DNA of 64,000 nucleotides from Amphiura filiformis (Eukaryota > Echinodermata > Ophiuroidea > Amphilepidida > Amphiuridae), in contig NC_092629.1 in the NCBI RefSeq assembly GCF_039555335.1, positions 35,442,965-35,506,964 of the forward strand. The letters run 5' to 3'. Made by a program: the position numbers and the translations under genes. Shown one piece after another: positions 10,495 to 21,067 of this stretch; within the stretch, counting starts at the first letter, position 1, and each line of letters starts with the position of its first letter. The notes beneath the pieces are model-generated. The model was not told the origin of the DNA, did no database searches, and was given only the letters and a program-made list of their open reading frames with translations.

Positions 10495-10795
10495 TTCAAA
10501 TATGTGTACATCCATATCAAAACGATGCACTAGTCGGCTGCTACATGTGATTCATTTTACATAATAGCTAGGAGTAAATACCGACTCATCTCAAGTGGAG
10601 GTCACTTCAAATCATCCCCAATTGACATGGTTATGAAATGTTCTCTGTATTTTAATAAGCCATGTGACTTGGGGTTGATATAAAGTGACTTGAAATGAGT
10701 CTGGTATTTATTCCCAGTTATTGTGTGAAATGAGTCACATGTAGCAGCCGACAAGTGGACCCTTTTGATATGGATGTACACATATGCACTCCCTG
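10495..10795. mobile_element. Fold-back MITE with TGTACATCCATATCAAAA ends, copy 1
   Basis: TGTACATCCATATCAAAACG at 10505 is mirrored by TTTTGATATGGATGTACA at 10764. Inner arms also pair (GTCGGCTGCTACATGTGA against TCACATGTAGCAGCCGAC, and CTCATCTCAAGTGGAGGTCA). Copy 2, itself interrupted, is at 27054-27600. A minus-strand open frame across it is a palindrome artefact. Confidence 0.78.
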
Positions 10796-11727
10796 TGTGA
10801 GAGATTAAGGTCATGTCTTCCATAGGTGATGCATGGATTTCACCAATATCAGAATTTTGTATCAGATGTCCTTTCCAAATAATGTGACCATATGAACCGT
10901 GAATCCAGTGTAAAGTCATCAGTGTGAGAGATATGGACAAATAAGCATGACAGAAATCAATCGAAAACAAGGATTTCAAGAACAAAGTTGTTTTGGGGCA
11001 CCTATTTCCTAAGCAATTACTTTACACTGGGTTTGTAGTAGTGGATGTTCACATATAGTCTGTCTGCTGCAGCTGCTAAAAGAATTAGCATTGTTTGGGG
11101 CTTTGTTCTTTGTTCTCTTATATTAATTAATTTTGGTGTTGCCACTGTATGGATGCAGTGGCAAACACACGATAGACAGCTGCAAGATGCACCTAGCAGT
11201 TTTTAGAAAACATAGGTTTTTTTTTGTGTTGAAAGGTCTAAAAGGAATATGATGAGTATGACATTGAAATAAGCTTTGAGAAATATTTTGTTGTTAATCT
11301 GAGACATTTTAACTTTTTAGCACTGCTGCATCATACCTTGTGTGGCAGTAATATTTAATTTTGAATTAATGCTAGTTAGGTCTTGGCATTTTGCAAAATT
11401 AAATGCCCAAGAAATCTCTTTAATATTTTCATTTGTGCAGGCATGAGATTTTTCAGCTGATCAGCTGAATTCAGCTTTTTTGACTATTCAAATTTAGACA
11501 TTTTATTTATTTTCAGCCCAATTTGGGGTCTTTTTTGCCAATTTCACACTGTTTTTTAGCTTTTTTTTGTTCTACTTCAGCTTTTTTTCAAGCAAAGCCA
11601 CTCTCATGCCTGTTTGTGACACAATCAAGCAAAATGATTAATTTTGGGGCAAGATCAATTTTCTGGGTGTTTTCAGTATTGCTCATCTAAACAGCTGTAC
11701 AGCTAAACATGTTGAATGTTCCAATGC
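10796..11727. other. intergenic, AT-rich; one short family P fragment at the left
   Basis: The first 60 bp (TGTGTGAGAGATTAAGGTCATGTCTTCC) are a family P arm fragment. The rest is AT-rich with no gene recognised. Confidence 0.45.
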
Positions 11728-11901
11728 AATGGGCTATTCTAGTTGAAACCCATACACCCCTATGGAAAACATAACCTTAATCTCCCACACAGGGGTGTAG
11801 ATTTCAAATGGAGTCGCCCATTCAGGTAACCCCATTTGAAATTCATACTCCCTGTATGGAAGTTCAGGTCATGTGTGGATTTCATCTGGAATAACACTTA
11901 G
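11728..11901. mobile_element. Palindromic family P copy
   Basis: Starts GGGCTATTCTAGTTGAAACC with ATACACCCCTATGG, has CAAATGGAGTCGCCCATTC at the centre, and ends in a diverged TGGATTTCATCTGGAATA. Confidence 0.8.
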
Positions 11902-12252
11902 CCTTGGAGGGAACACTGCCTGTCATCATGTCACTTTAACTGAAATGTTGTAAAGATTTTACAGTATGTATTATATCACTCATACATAAATTCTAGACAG
12001 TTCATTGGTTGATTACCATTTATCATTTTTACCATCACCCTCTCCGTGTGATAGTCTTTACCATCATAGTGCTCTGCCGTAGTGCGCCTGCACCAAGCCG
12101 TGCGCTGACTCTTGGACTCGCCGATTTAGTTATGGGGTGGACCCCAAAATGTGAAATATATCATGGCAAAACATGGTGTTATGTTGATGAAAAAATGTAT
12201 TTCCTACCTTAAATAGTATTTTAGTAATAGAATTTATGCATGAGTGATATAA

Positions 12253-12422
12253 AACAAATATTAACTGTCTTAAATTTGTGTAATGGTCAAAATATAATCA
12301 CTCGGTGAAAGATGTATTGTTCCATTCCACTCGCCGTTCCGGCTCGTGGAATGGAACAATATCCATCTTTCACCTCATGATTATATTTCGGCCATCACAC
12401 TCATAGACAGTTAATATTTGTA
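12253..12422. repeat. Long hairpin repeat
   Basis: Outer arms ACAAATATTAACTGTC and GACAGTTAATATTTGT match inversely. The inner core TTGTTCCATTCCAC and GTGGAATGGAACAA forms a stem around 12320-12360. It shares end motif and layout with the hairpin at 5357-5491. Confidence 0.7.
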
Positions 12423-13227
12423 TACTATCCATTTCATCATGTGTATATAATTTCATAGAGACTGTTAATAGGGTATTTATTTTTTCCAAGTCTGAAGTAT
12501 TGCATAGAAGGGTGTTGATGTTGCATGTAAATGATACTGTTTGTGCCTGAATTTCTTCCTTATTTACAACGTAAGGGTAAATTACTGATGAGCTTGTATA
12601 AACACCAAATGAAGAAGAAATTGTGGGACATACAGTGTTCGAATTACCAGATTTGTGTAGGTAACATAGAAAATCTACCTGCACAAAGTGAAAGTAACTT
12701 GCACACAATTTAACCAAATAAAATAAGAAGTGAAACTAATCATCTTGCCGATGATCTTTTTTACAGATGAAAAGTTAAATTTGGTGTCATTTAAGTAAGG
12801 GATATTTATACTTCTTTGATTTAGAGGCACATTGTATGTTTTTGATTCCAACTGTGTAATTTACGACTAAAATGCTACAGGCACTTGTGCAGGTACATGT
12901 GAAAAATTGCCTGAACAGAATCAGTCACCTGCATGTGCAGGTGGTAAATCGAACACTGGACATGCATGTACATGTACAATAAGAATGTGTCAAAGTACTT
13001 CTCGTAAATGATTGCATGATTCCCTTCCACACCCAGCTTTGGAACAGATCCCACATTAAAATGTACATTTTAAACTTATGTGAAAATGCAGGTTGGTGGG
13101 TATCCATTTAGTGAGTGTCAGGAGGGGAGTTCACTCAACTTAAATTTTGGTAGGGGTGTGCGGCACTCTGCGCCAAACTTTTGGAACTAAGAAACAATTT
13201 TCAGACAAAATGCAATGGGTTAAAGGC
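12423..13227. other. intergenic, nothing recognised
   Basis: AT-rich. Opposing open frames of about 60-115 codons overlap here but show no domain and no codon pattern that I would trust. Confidence 0.4.
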
Positions 13228-13343
13228 TTAGGGATGAAATCGAAACTCGACCAGTGGTTCCGTTCGGTTGCCATTGTTTAGAACAATAACAACCGGACGG
13301 AACTGGCGGTCAACCGCCGGTCAAGTTTTAATTTCATCCCTTA
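13228..13343. repeat. Small hairpin element
   Basis: TTAGGGATGAAATCGAAACT and GGTCAAGTTTTAATTTCATC (ending at 13343) are inverse arms. The centre holds CGTTCGGTTGCCATTGTT mirrored by AACAATAACAACCGGACGG. Confidence 0.65.
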
Positions 13344-13650
13344 CTGAATCCATCCCAGTCCAGTATGGTATAACATGTATCTGAAATGTGACCGAATGCA
13401 CTGCAGTATGTTCACAGCCTGTTGTGAAATAAAGAACAAGAAAAACAATATTGACGGAATCTTTGTGAATCAACAACTTTATTTCTAACGGCTTGAGAAA
13501 ATTAGTTCTTGATCGATCATATTTTGAATTTTGACCACTCAAACGTTTGTAGTGGCGACATCCCCCCGATATGTCCACATGGGACAAAATTGCTCTATTT
13601 TAGAGCAAAAACAACCTATTTTGGGTAAATTTGCCCTGTTTAGGACGTAA
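13344..13650. other. intergenic, nothing recognised
   Basis: No supported gene. It leads into the Harbinger-like MITE. Confidence 0.4.
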
Positions 13651-14177
13651 GGGAGGACAGTTTTTATGGTCTACTTAGCTCAGCAATGCTTTGCTGTCTT
13701 CGATAGCGCATTGTATCGGAGAGGTATCTGGCTTTTATCAGAGCCCAAACACATAAAAGCCTATAGCAAACTCTGTCAGGCTCCGCTCAATTGTACACAG
13801 CGCTCGATACCACGCTTTGACCAAATATCGATTGAATCTATTTTACGACCATGCTTGAATTAACAACCCTTGAAACCTAATTGCACTATTGACTTTCTAT
13901 TGACCGCAAAAACACGACCCCAGACATGCTTATTTAATGACCACTTGAGTAGTTGATAAGTGGGTCGTTATGTACTTACTGAACACAAATGAAATTGATT
14001 ATGGTTTTACCATCCACCGTAGTTTTAATCCTGCTGCTCTGCTGAACGCTCCGATAGATATCAGCAAACTCAGTATACTGTTTGCTTGTTCCTATCGAGC
14101 GCTCTAGCGATACATGAACCATTATCGAAGACAGCAAAGCATTGCTGAGCTTAGTAGACCATAAAAACTGTCCTCCC
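13651..14177. mobile_element. Harbinger-like MITE, 527 bp, 57-bp terminal inverted repeats
   Basis: The left end GGGAGGACAGTTTTTATGGT continues into CTACTTAGCTCAGCAATGC. The right end is its inverse over about 57 bp with only a few mismatches. The element is flanked by TAA on both sides, a 3-bp duplication of the TWA type used by PIF/Harbinger transposases, and the GGG-start end is consistent. No transposase is encoded. It ends 66 bp beyond the stop codon of the neighbouring phosphatase gene. Confidence 0.8.
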
Positions 14178-14242
14178 TAAATCACCCTTTTGGGGCGAAA
14201 ATTGCCCATTTTTAGTAAAATTTTCCAGATGTTTGTGTTGTG

Positions 14243-14248
14243 TTTATT
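14243..14248 (-). terminator. AATAAA polyadenylation signal overlapping the phosphatase stop codon
   Basis: On the minus strand the gene ends GATTTTAAATAAACAC, so the hexamer AATAAA overlaps the TAA stop. If used, the 3' UTR would be only 10-30 nt before cleavage. No better signal is obvious before the Harbinger-like MITE begins. Confidence 0.45.
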
Positions 14249-14807
14249 TAAAATCCTCTTCACTCATACTACATGATCCTCTTAAATCTTTTTCAAACAA
14301 AATCAGTTGTGCCCTGTTGTCTCTTAATGGTGCCGTTGCTGCATGTCGTATCTTGACATGATCGTAAGCTTCCTTCAGACTCATTCCAGTCTCCGTCTCT
14401 GACAAAAGCCTTCCTTCAGTATAAGTTAGTGGTAGCATCATCAACAGAGCAATTACAACAGTAGCACTTCTATTAGAGCCATTAGCACAGTGTACAAGGA
14501 CTTTACATCTGTCCACCTCTAACGCTGATTTCACAAAATCTCGCGCTAGAGGGAAAACTCTACCAATGCCCTTATCTCCACCAAAATCAGTCACATTCAA
14601 GTTTGCGTATGAAAAATAGTTTGGATGAAAGTTTCCAACGTCGTCTGCTACGTTCAAAATATGTGTGATGCCGTGATGTTGAAGCTGATGGAGGTTCTTT
14701 GCATCTTGTCCTCGACCGAGGTATAGACGCGGAGCAATTTCGGACGCCCAGATTGCTCCTTCTTCCATTTTACGTCTTTTCTGGAGAGCTGCTTGAAGTT
14801 GAGCCAT
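14244..14807 (-). CDS. Atypical dual-specificity protein phosphatase (187 aa)
   Basis: The protein is a cysteine-based phosphatase likely to act on phospho-Ser/Thr and phospho-Tyr (inferred from the fold). The P-loop VLVHCANGSNRSATV places the nucleophile at Cys107 and the phosphate-binding Arg at 113 (HCx5R). Asp74 in NVTDFGGD is the likely general acid. The domain starts at IAPRLYLGRGQDAKN (residues 25-39) with the family's usual ITHILNVAD strand, and GMSLKEAYDHVKIR is the standard late helix. Between the P-loop helix and that motif lies an extra stretch, LPLTYTEGRLLSETET, absent from most family members. There is no signal peptide or membrane segment, so it is probably cytosolic. The ATG is supported by an in-frame TAA at 14829-14831 and by a likely acceptor (TTTTTACAG) ending at 14883, implying an upstream non-coding exon. 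The coding part is intronless and intact. The subfamily is uncertain. Confidence 0.92.
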   Translation of the reverse strand: MAQLQAALQKRRKMEEGAIWASEIAPRLYLGRGQDAKNLHQLQHHGITHILNVADDVGNFHPNYFSYANLNVTDFGGDKGIGRVFPLARDFVKSALEVDRCKVLVHCANGSNRSATVVIALLMMLPLTYTEGRLLSETETGMSLKEAYDHVKIRHAATAPLRDNRAQLILFEKDLRGSCSMSEEDFK

Positions 14808-14882
14808 TTTGGATGTGCTGACATGTGTTTATTGATTCAAATATAGCAATGTAGCTTTGTAGTATGAATGATGATCGGAAGT
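14808..14882 (-). other. Probable 5' UTR part of the phosphatase exon
   Basis: On the minus strand, ATTTTTACAG at 14892-14883 is a good 3' splice site. The 75 nt that follow lead to the ATG and hold an in-frame stop, so they are untranslated. Confidence 0.5.
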
Positions 14883-16023
14883 CTGTAAAAATGAAAATAT
14901 TTATACTGTTAAATTCAGGGTTTTTTTATTCCAGATATTTTTCTACACTTGTTGTGTACAAAAGTATGTATGGTTTAAATAATTTCAGAATTTTTAGCTA
15001 AAAACAGATATTTTTCAAAGACACACTCTCAGGCCTGTGTATAAAATTGTATTAAAGAAAAGATGGATGCAAATAGCCTTCATCAGAATTGGCGACAGCG
15101 TATGAGTGTTAAAGGCATGCATAACAAAAATGCATACACCTCAAAATATGCCTATTTTGCTAAAATTTTAAGACTTCATGTTGACTAATTAATTTTAAAT
15201 GGTAGACTTCATAGACCTTTAATCTTTTATTTATCATCAGAAATCTTATTTCTCGCAACAAAATGTAACAACAATCCTAAAATTCTGAGTTGTAAGCAAC
15301 CTCAACCCTTCTAAACCTGCACTTAAACCTGAACTTATGGAAACAATAGGCCCTACATAATCATGATAATAATGTATTAAAGCCATATTATAACATTTGC
15401 TGAGGAGAACGCCCTCAAAAAAAAAAAAAAAATTTAAATTCTGTTTTTTACACGATTGTAATGTACATACTTTAGTCAATAAAGATATCCTGCAAAAATC
15501 AAGACTTGTGCTGTAGTTTTGTCAAAATCCGAGATTTTGAATAAAACGATGGAACCGGCGTTTTATTATTACAATGGAAATATTAGTTGAACATGTATGC
15601 TCAGTACGTTACACTGCGTGTGGGATACACATACACACACCCGAGGATCATACCGTATTACAACCGCGGGAGTAACATGCATGGGCGCTAGTAGTAATTC
15701 CAATTATCTATGCTTTACCAGTACGACAGCAACTTCACTTCCGGTAATTTTTACCGGTGTAATGTTGAAAATCAGGTGGCAAATACAGTTTTTCAGAAAA
15801 CATCAAAAAAATGGAATACACAAGTCGTTTCTCCCTTCATTTCCATATTGAGCCCATAGATAAGATATGAAACATGAGTATAAGGCAAACATTTACGTGT
15901 AAAAGTCCAATTATTGTGGAGAAAATGAATGTTTATTGTGCGCGAAGTAGCCTAAAAAATGAGAAAAAATGCATGTCACGATCACCAAAATGGATATATC
16001 TGCAACTTTGAGCCAACGCCGGT
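14883..16023. other. intergenic or 5' intron of the phosphatase gene; nothing recognised
   Basis: AT-rich, with an A-run at 15418-15432. The upstream non-coding exon and promoter of the phosphatase should lie here or beyond, but I cannot place them. Confidence 0.4.
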
Positions 16024-16426
16024 CGTATGCTTTTCTGTAATGATAGATATTAGCTAACTTGAGCTTGTATTAAATTTTCAGCGAAAATGATTGGTGGAAT
16101 AATCGAGTCGTAGGTTGGAAAGTTGCTTTCAAAACAGCTTCCTCTCACAATCGTGCGTGACCATTAGTGACCAGTGTCAGCAGAAAAATTAACAGCCGTC
16201 CTTGTCCATATAATCGATTAATAATTGTCAGGATCGTCCAGTTGACTACAGTGATATTTATTTATTCATACAAAATACTGCCCTGTCTTCCAAAATATCG
16301 AAGTCAATATAAAACGTAATTTCAAGCCATTTGACTGAACTTACAAACAGTTTATAAAAAGATTATTGTTGAACGAGACACTGAATTAGAAATAACATTG
16401 CAAAAGGTACGAGAATAAGTTAGCAG

Positions 16427-16496
16427 GTTGTGATGGTCTAGTGGGCAAGGCCGTGCCTGAAGTGCGAAAGGTTGGAAGTTCGAACCCTACCATAGC
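16427..16496 (+). repeat. tRNA-like module, left arm of the long inverted repeat
   Basis: A-box TGGTCTAGTGGGCAAGG and B-box AGTTCGAACCC are correctly spaced, and TTTTGTTTTTTT follows as a Pol III terminator. GTTGTG at the 5' end can pair with CATAGC at the 3' end using G-U pairs. The anticodon stem is poor, so this is tRNA-derived rather than a normal tRNA. Confidence 0.55.
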
Positions 16497-16926
16497 GTTT
16501 TGTTTTTTTAAAAATATTTATGATATTAGTAAACAACTTTCAGGAAGGGTTTCTGATCATTTGAAGCAGAAATAATGAGGTAAAATGAAAGAAAGCATTT
16601 TTTTTATCTTGACCGCTTATGGTGTTCTATTGAAGATAATTAAAGTTACTCTAGACAATGAAACGCTGATTCCAATTATGTGTATGTCTGGGTAGGGTGT
16701 AAGAACGGTGTAAAAATTACAAATAATATTATGCCAAAATATCGGGTTTGAAATTCGTAAATTATGGCTGACGCTATCTTATTTTTTAATATGTAGGCCT
16801 ACGCACAAAGAAAAACATTGCAAACGTGTTGTATAGAAATATTTTCAATTGATCATAATACTGACGGACCTATTATACACACATACACCATAGGCCTAAC
16901 AGAACAAGAGAGAAAAAAATCAACAT

Positions 16927-16994
16927 GCTGTAGGATTCGAACCCTCGACCTCTCGCACTTCAAACCACGGCGTCAACCACTAGACCGTCACAAC
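16927..16994 (-). repeat. tRNA-like module, right arm of the long inverted repeat
   Basis: On the minus strand, A-box TGACGGTCTAGTGGTTGACG and a perfect B-box GGTTCGAATCC are followed by a T-run. The 5' GTTGTG pairs with 3' TACAGC, a different but still pairable partner from the left-arm copy. The anticodon stem is weak. Confidence 0.55.
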
Positions 16995-17410
16995 CTCTGG
17001 TCACAACCTGCTGTACCATACTCGTATCTTTTGCAATCTTATTTCTCATTCAGGGACTCGATCAACAATAATATTTTTAAAACTGCTTTTAAGTTCAGTC
17101 AAATGAGGTGATATTACTTTTTATATTGACTTCAATATTTTGTAAGTCAATGCAGTATTTAGCTTGAATAAATAAATATCACTGGAGTCAACTGGACGAT
17201 TTTGACGATTATTATTCGATATAATGACAAGGCCGGCTGCTATTTTGCTAGTGACACTTGTCACTAACGGGACACGCGCGATTGAGACACAGGCCGTTTT
17301 GAGAGTAACTTTCCAACCTACGACTCGATTATTCCACCAACCATTTTCGCTGAAAATTTAATACAAGCTAACGTTAGTTAATATCTATCATTACAGAAAA
17401 GCATACGATC

Positions 17411-17867
17411 AACTTTTACTCGTTTTTTTTTCTTTGCACAAATGTTTGGTATCTTATCCGTGATCATGGTACGCAATTTAAGCAAAAAACGACCTGTGTC
17501 TCCCATTTCTGGAGCTATTTCGCCAAAACATGTTTGCCGGCCAAATTTCCAACATTTAGTTACGTAACCCGTGTTCACCAACCCGTAAAAATTTTCTATC
17601 GAACAAAAGAGGTCACGAAGTTGCCGTCGTACTGTACCTCACTTGTTCTGCTCAAAATTAAAAGGGACATATCTAACAGTAAAAGCTAACATTTTATGGA
17701 AAATAAATACTAATCTATTTTTACAGAAATGTTATAATATGGGTTTAAGGTTAGTAACTATTGTAAACTGTTGCAATTTAGTAGCTCACAGCTTCTTGCT
17801 GTTGTTGATTTGCAAAGCATACAAAGTGTCACAGAATGTGGACCAGGGTAACATAAACACCTTTTAT
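17411..17867. other. intergenic, nothing recognised
   Basis: No supported gene or repeat beyond low-complexity T-runs. Confidence 0.4.
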
Positions 17868-18140
17868 GGGGCTATCATTTTCTTCGGAAGGGGGTCCCAA
17901 ATTTTCCAAAAGTCGGCATCAATAAAATTGTGACCCCCCTATTTTGGCAACAAATATTTTATGACTCCCCCACCACCGATAAACAGGCTAAAATTGTATT
18001 GAAATCACTCTTCTTGAACATAATAAACACACTATCTGTTGCATCTTGTGACTCCCTATACATTTTGATCATCAAAAATGTTATGACCCCCTCTATTTAT
18101 CTTTCCATGGGACCCCTTCCAAAGAAAAATGATAGCCCCC
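17868..18140. mobile_element. MITE with GGGGCTATCATTTTC ends
   Basis: The left end GGGGCTATCATTTTCTTCGG then AAGGGGGTCCC is inverse to the right end GGGACCCCTTCCAAAG then AAAAATGATAGCCCCC. About 273 bp, non-coding. Confidence 0.78.
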
Positions 18141-18251
18141 TTAATTTGACCTTGAGCCCATGGAAATTGTTGAGATTTTAAACTCAAGGGCCCGAATGTT
18201 TGCAAACTGATTTTATATACCGGGGTAGGCCTAAAGCCTACATGTATAATG

Positions 18252-18660
18252 AAAGACAAAGATAAAGACAATTTATCGCGTCTGACGTCACCTGTCAATC
18301 AAACTCGAGCACGGTTTGTTTACAAGTGTCGTGATGATGACTTGCTGAACGCGGATTTATAACCGGGCGTCTTATTGTTAATTTTGCACCTTTCGACATG
18401 CAAACCATCTCAAAAGTTGGGTATTTATAGTTGGAAACTTTCTTTGGTGAATACACCATGTCCACAATGCCTAGAAAAGCTGCTTTTTGCCTTGTAAAAG
18501 TATGGACTTTTTCGCCATTTGCTGCTATTCCTTTTCTCCGATCAGCACCAGATAGATCGGTCTTCCTTTTTACTGCAGCTGATTAACCTGTGTAAACCAA
18601 TCAAGGATCGTAATTGACAGTGACATCAGACGCGATAAATTGCATTTATCTCTGTCTTTA
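18252..18660. mobile_element. MITE with AAAGACARAGATAAA ends
   Basis: The left end AAAGACAAAGATAAAGACAA then TTTATCGCGTCTGACGTCAC is inverse to the right end GTGACATCAGACGCGATAAA then TTGCATTTATCTCTGTCTTT. The arms are about 50 bp and also pair further in (CCTGTCAATC against GTAATTGACAG). Confidence 0.8.
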
Positions 18661-19830
18661 ATTATAGTTTAAAGCCATAAATGTATGATCATTGGTCAAA
18701 TTTTAATTTTGTTAGTATTTTGGATTTTGGATTACATGTAGGTCAACAACCTCATTCCCCAGCTCATCCCCACTCCCCCCCATCAACATCAAAATGTTTG
18801 GTATCAGTGGATTGAGGCCTATGATTCAGTGAAATAGTGCATCCACAAAAAGTCTGTGTGTAGGCCCTGTATGCCTATTATAAACATGATTTTCTTCCTT
18901 AAAAAAGTGGCCGAATTTTTCTGCGTCCGAAAATCAATTGTATTACTGTGTTCAATCTTGCGTGAGTTATGCCCTGTAACTCATTGGAAAGCTCAAAACT
19001 CTACCCTAGCTGGCCTGCCATGGTCAAATGAATGGATAATAAAAGTACACCTGAATGACTTGATAAATTTTCAGAACACAACCTCATTGCAATAATTTAG
19101 TTTATCCAGGCTGCATAATTTGGAACCCTCTCATTTCAGTAAGCTTATAAACCACGTGCCCTGAAAGGCATATTACATATAAAATGAAATTCAAAACAAA
19201 TTCACAGCATCCCTCGCCACAAGTCCAATTTAGTAAATTAAAAATCTCAGTACTATAGTAGGCAGCAGAATACCACGTGCATACAATACTATCAAACTAA
19301 AACTTAACTTACCTTAACATGGCATGAGCACATGCTCTTCCTTATTTGAAACCATGGAATGAAAGAAAAAGAATATTCCTCTTTTACATGGAGCACCATC
19401 CTACAGGCTGTTTGCTGTCTGATACAGGGTGATCAGGAAATTTGTCTCATATATCCCTGGTTTGATACCCTTAGCCACAAAACAAACAACCACTGCTGTA
19501 GTGATGTGGTCTGTGAACTGAGTTTGTCCAGGTTTGACTATCCTGCAAATTGAGGGATTAGAGCCAGAAGGCCATATCTGCAATAGCTGCCCCATGTAAA
19601 TAAATAAATAATAAATTTCGGATTTATATATAGCACCTTTTTCCAGATCTTGAAGGATTCAAAGCCCTGTAATTTCACCCAACTCGCCCGCCTATGTTCC
19701 AAGTTTTTGGTACCAAACATGTATTCTACATGAATAAATAAAACAGTCATTTAACCCTAACACTGGACCCTGCTTTTTGGGATCGGAAGTCAAAGAAGAT
19801 CCGAAAAAGTCAAGGAGAAGAAGAATTTTT
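18661..19830. other. intergenic, nothing recognised
   Basis: About 1.2 kb. Short open frames on both strands lack family resemblance. Confidence 0.4.
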
Positions 19831-20050
19831 GACTTGGCACCCCCGGGATTCGAACCTATGACCCCTCGCATGCCAACCGCATGACCACGGACCGGTAGCT
19901 ACACGGGTTATTGCTGCCCGGCCAGCAATTCCGTGCTCATATAACACTTAGGCTGATTGCGTCATCGCAGACCCTGGGATTCATGCATGCGCAGAATTTT
20001 TCATCGTAAGATTTTGTAAGATTTTTGGGTGTTAGGGTTAATATTAAGGG
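19831..20050 (-). repeat. tRNA-derived SINE-like element
   Basis: On the minus strand, GTGGTCATGCGGTTGGCATG (A-box region) and GGTTCGAATCCCGGGGG (B-box region) sit at tRNA spacing. To the right on the plus strand, CTTAGGCTGATTGCGTCATC and TTGTAAGATTTTTGGGTGTT belong to a dispersed motif that recurs near 53519, 54337 and 54592, probably other parts of the same element family. Confidence 0.6.
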
Positions 20051-20084
20051 CTCAGCCGCTCCAGCTCCAGCTCCTCAGCCGCTC

Positions 20085-20208
20085 CAGGAGTGTGAATTTC
20101 AAATGGGGTTACCAGCATGGGTGACTATTTGAAAGCTACACCCCCTGTATGGGAGATTAAGATAATGTCTTCCATAGGGAGTGTCAGTATACATTTCAAC
20201 TGGAATAG
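20085..20208. mobile_element. Palindromic family P copy, left-truncated
   Basis: Begins in the CAAATGGGGTTACC centre and runs through CCCCCTGTATGGGAGATTAAG to the end ATTTCAACTGGAATAGCCCA. Confidence 0.78.
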
Positions 20209-20390
20209 CCCATTTTGAGGTGGATATCATGCTTGTGTAAAAAAACACATAAAATGGGTAACTTTTCCCTGTATGTGTGTATATCGTTTAGGTTGTCACA
20301 AACATCATAAATCAGAACAAATGGTATATTTGACCACAGATCTTGGATTTTACAGGACCTCGAAAATGAAACATCAAAAAGTACATCATT

Positions 20391-20477
20391 AGGGTGTCAA
20401 AAATCAGGAAAAATGATATCCAAATCTTGCAAAATAATAACTGTTTTAGGGCAGTAAACACAACCAAAATATGAGTT
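20391..20477 (+). repeat. 87-bp direct repeat, copy 1
   Basis: Begins AGGGTGTCAAAAATCAGGAA and ends CAACCAAAATATGAGTT. It is nearly identical to 20981-21067. The MITE at 20517-20979 lies between the copies. Confidence 0.9.
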
Positions 20478-20516
20478 CAAGCATAGATAGTGAAGTTATC
20501 TATAGTTTAGGGCATT

Positions 20517-20979
20517 AGGCTGCGATCACGTATATGGTATTCGCTATACGAAATACGCTCATTCGACCAGGCTGAGTTCATATAGGAGTATGTGAACTCA
20601 GCCTATAGCGAGTAGGTCAGTTTACCAATTTTCTTTGTCTAATCAAATGCTTGTAACTTTACTTCTTGAGGTCACATTGCATTCAATGAGGTGTCATAAT
20701 GTGCAGAATTAGATAGTGCATCAATTAAAAACAAAGAGTTTTTACCCACATATGTTTTAGTTTTAAAATTAGGACGGTATACGCTGCACTAAAATCGAAC
20801 ACACATGATTCCCACTATACTATACTATACGCAGGTATACATTGTACGGCCTTTCCAAATAGTGCCCTCTTATGTGACCCGGTACTATGAAATTACCTTG
20901 CTCGATTTAAGCTATACGCGTGCACCTGCAAAACGTGCACCGTATACCCGAATAGTATACTTTTATGTGATCGCAGCCT
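20517..20979. mobile_element. MITE with AGGCTGCGATCAC ends
   Basis: AGGCTGCGATCACGTATATG on the left is inverse to TTTTATGTGATCGCAGCCTT on the right. A short inner hairpin is present at 20571-20604 (GGCTGAGTTCATATAGGAG / TGTGAACTCAGCC). Non-coding. Confidence 0.78.
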
Positions 20980-20980
20980 T

Positions 20981-21067
20981 AGGGTGTCAAAAATCAGGAA
21001 AAATGATATCCAAATCTTGCAAAATAATTACTGTTTTAGGGCAGTAAACACAACCAAAATATGAGTT
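20981..21067 (+). repeat. 87-bp direct repeat, copy 2
   Basis: Same orientation and length as 20391-20477, starting directly at the MITE's right end. Differences are only a few bases (for example AATAATTACTG against AATAATAACTG). Confidence 0.9.

Larger units (their letters stand above)
16024..17410. mobile_element. Long inverted repeat, arms about 480 bp, tRNA-like module in each arm
   Basis: The left arm (16024-16500) and the right arm (about 16905-17410) are inverse copies, e.g. CGTATGCTTTTCTGTAATGA against TCATTACAGAAAAGCATACG, with roughly 85 percent agreement by eye. Each arm ends inward in a tRNA-like module facing the roughly 400-bp spacer. The spacer contains a dispersed repeat also seen near 44650 (TTTCTGATCATTTGAAGCAG). 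No coding capacity. It could be a fold-back element or an inverted duplication. Confidence 0.8.

Noticed and set aside
10602-10985. 127-codon minus-strand frame
   Set aside because: It lies across a palindromic MITE and a family P fragment; the peptide has no recognisable domain.
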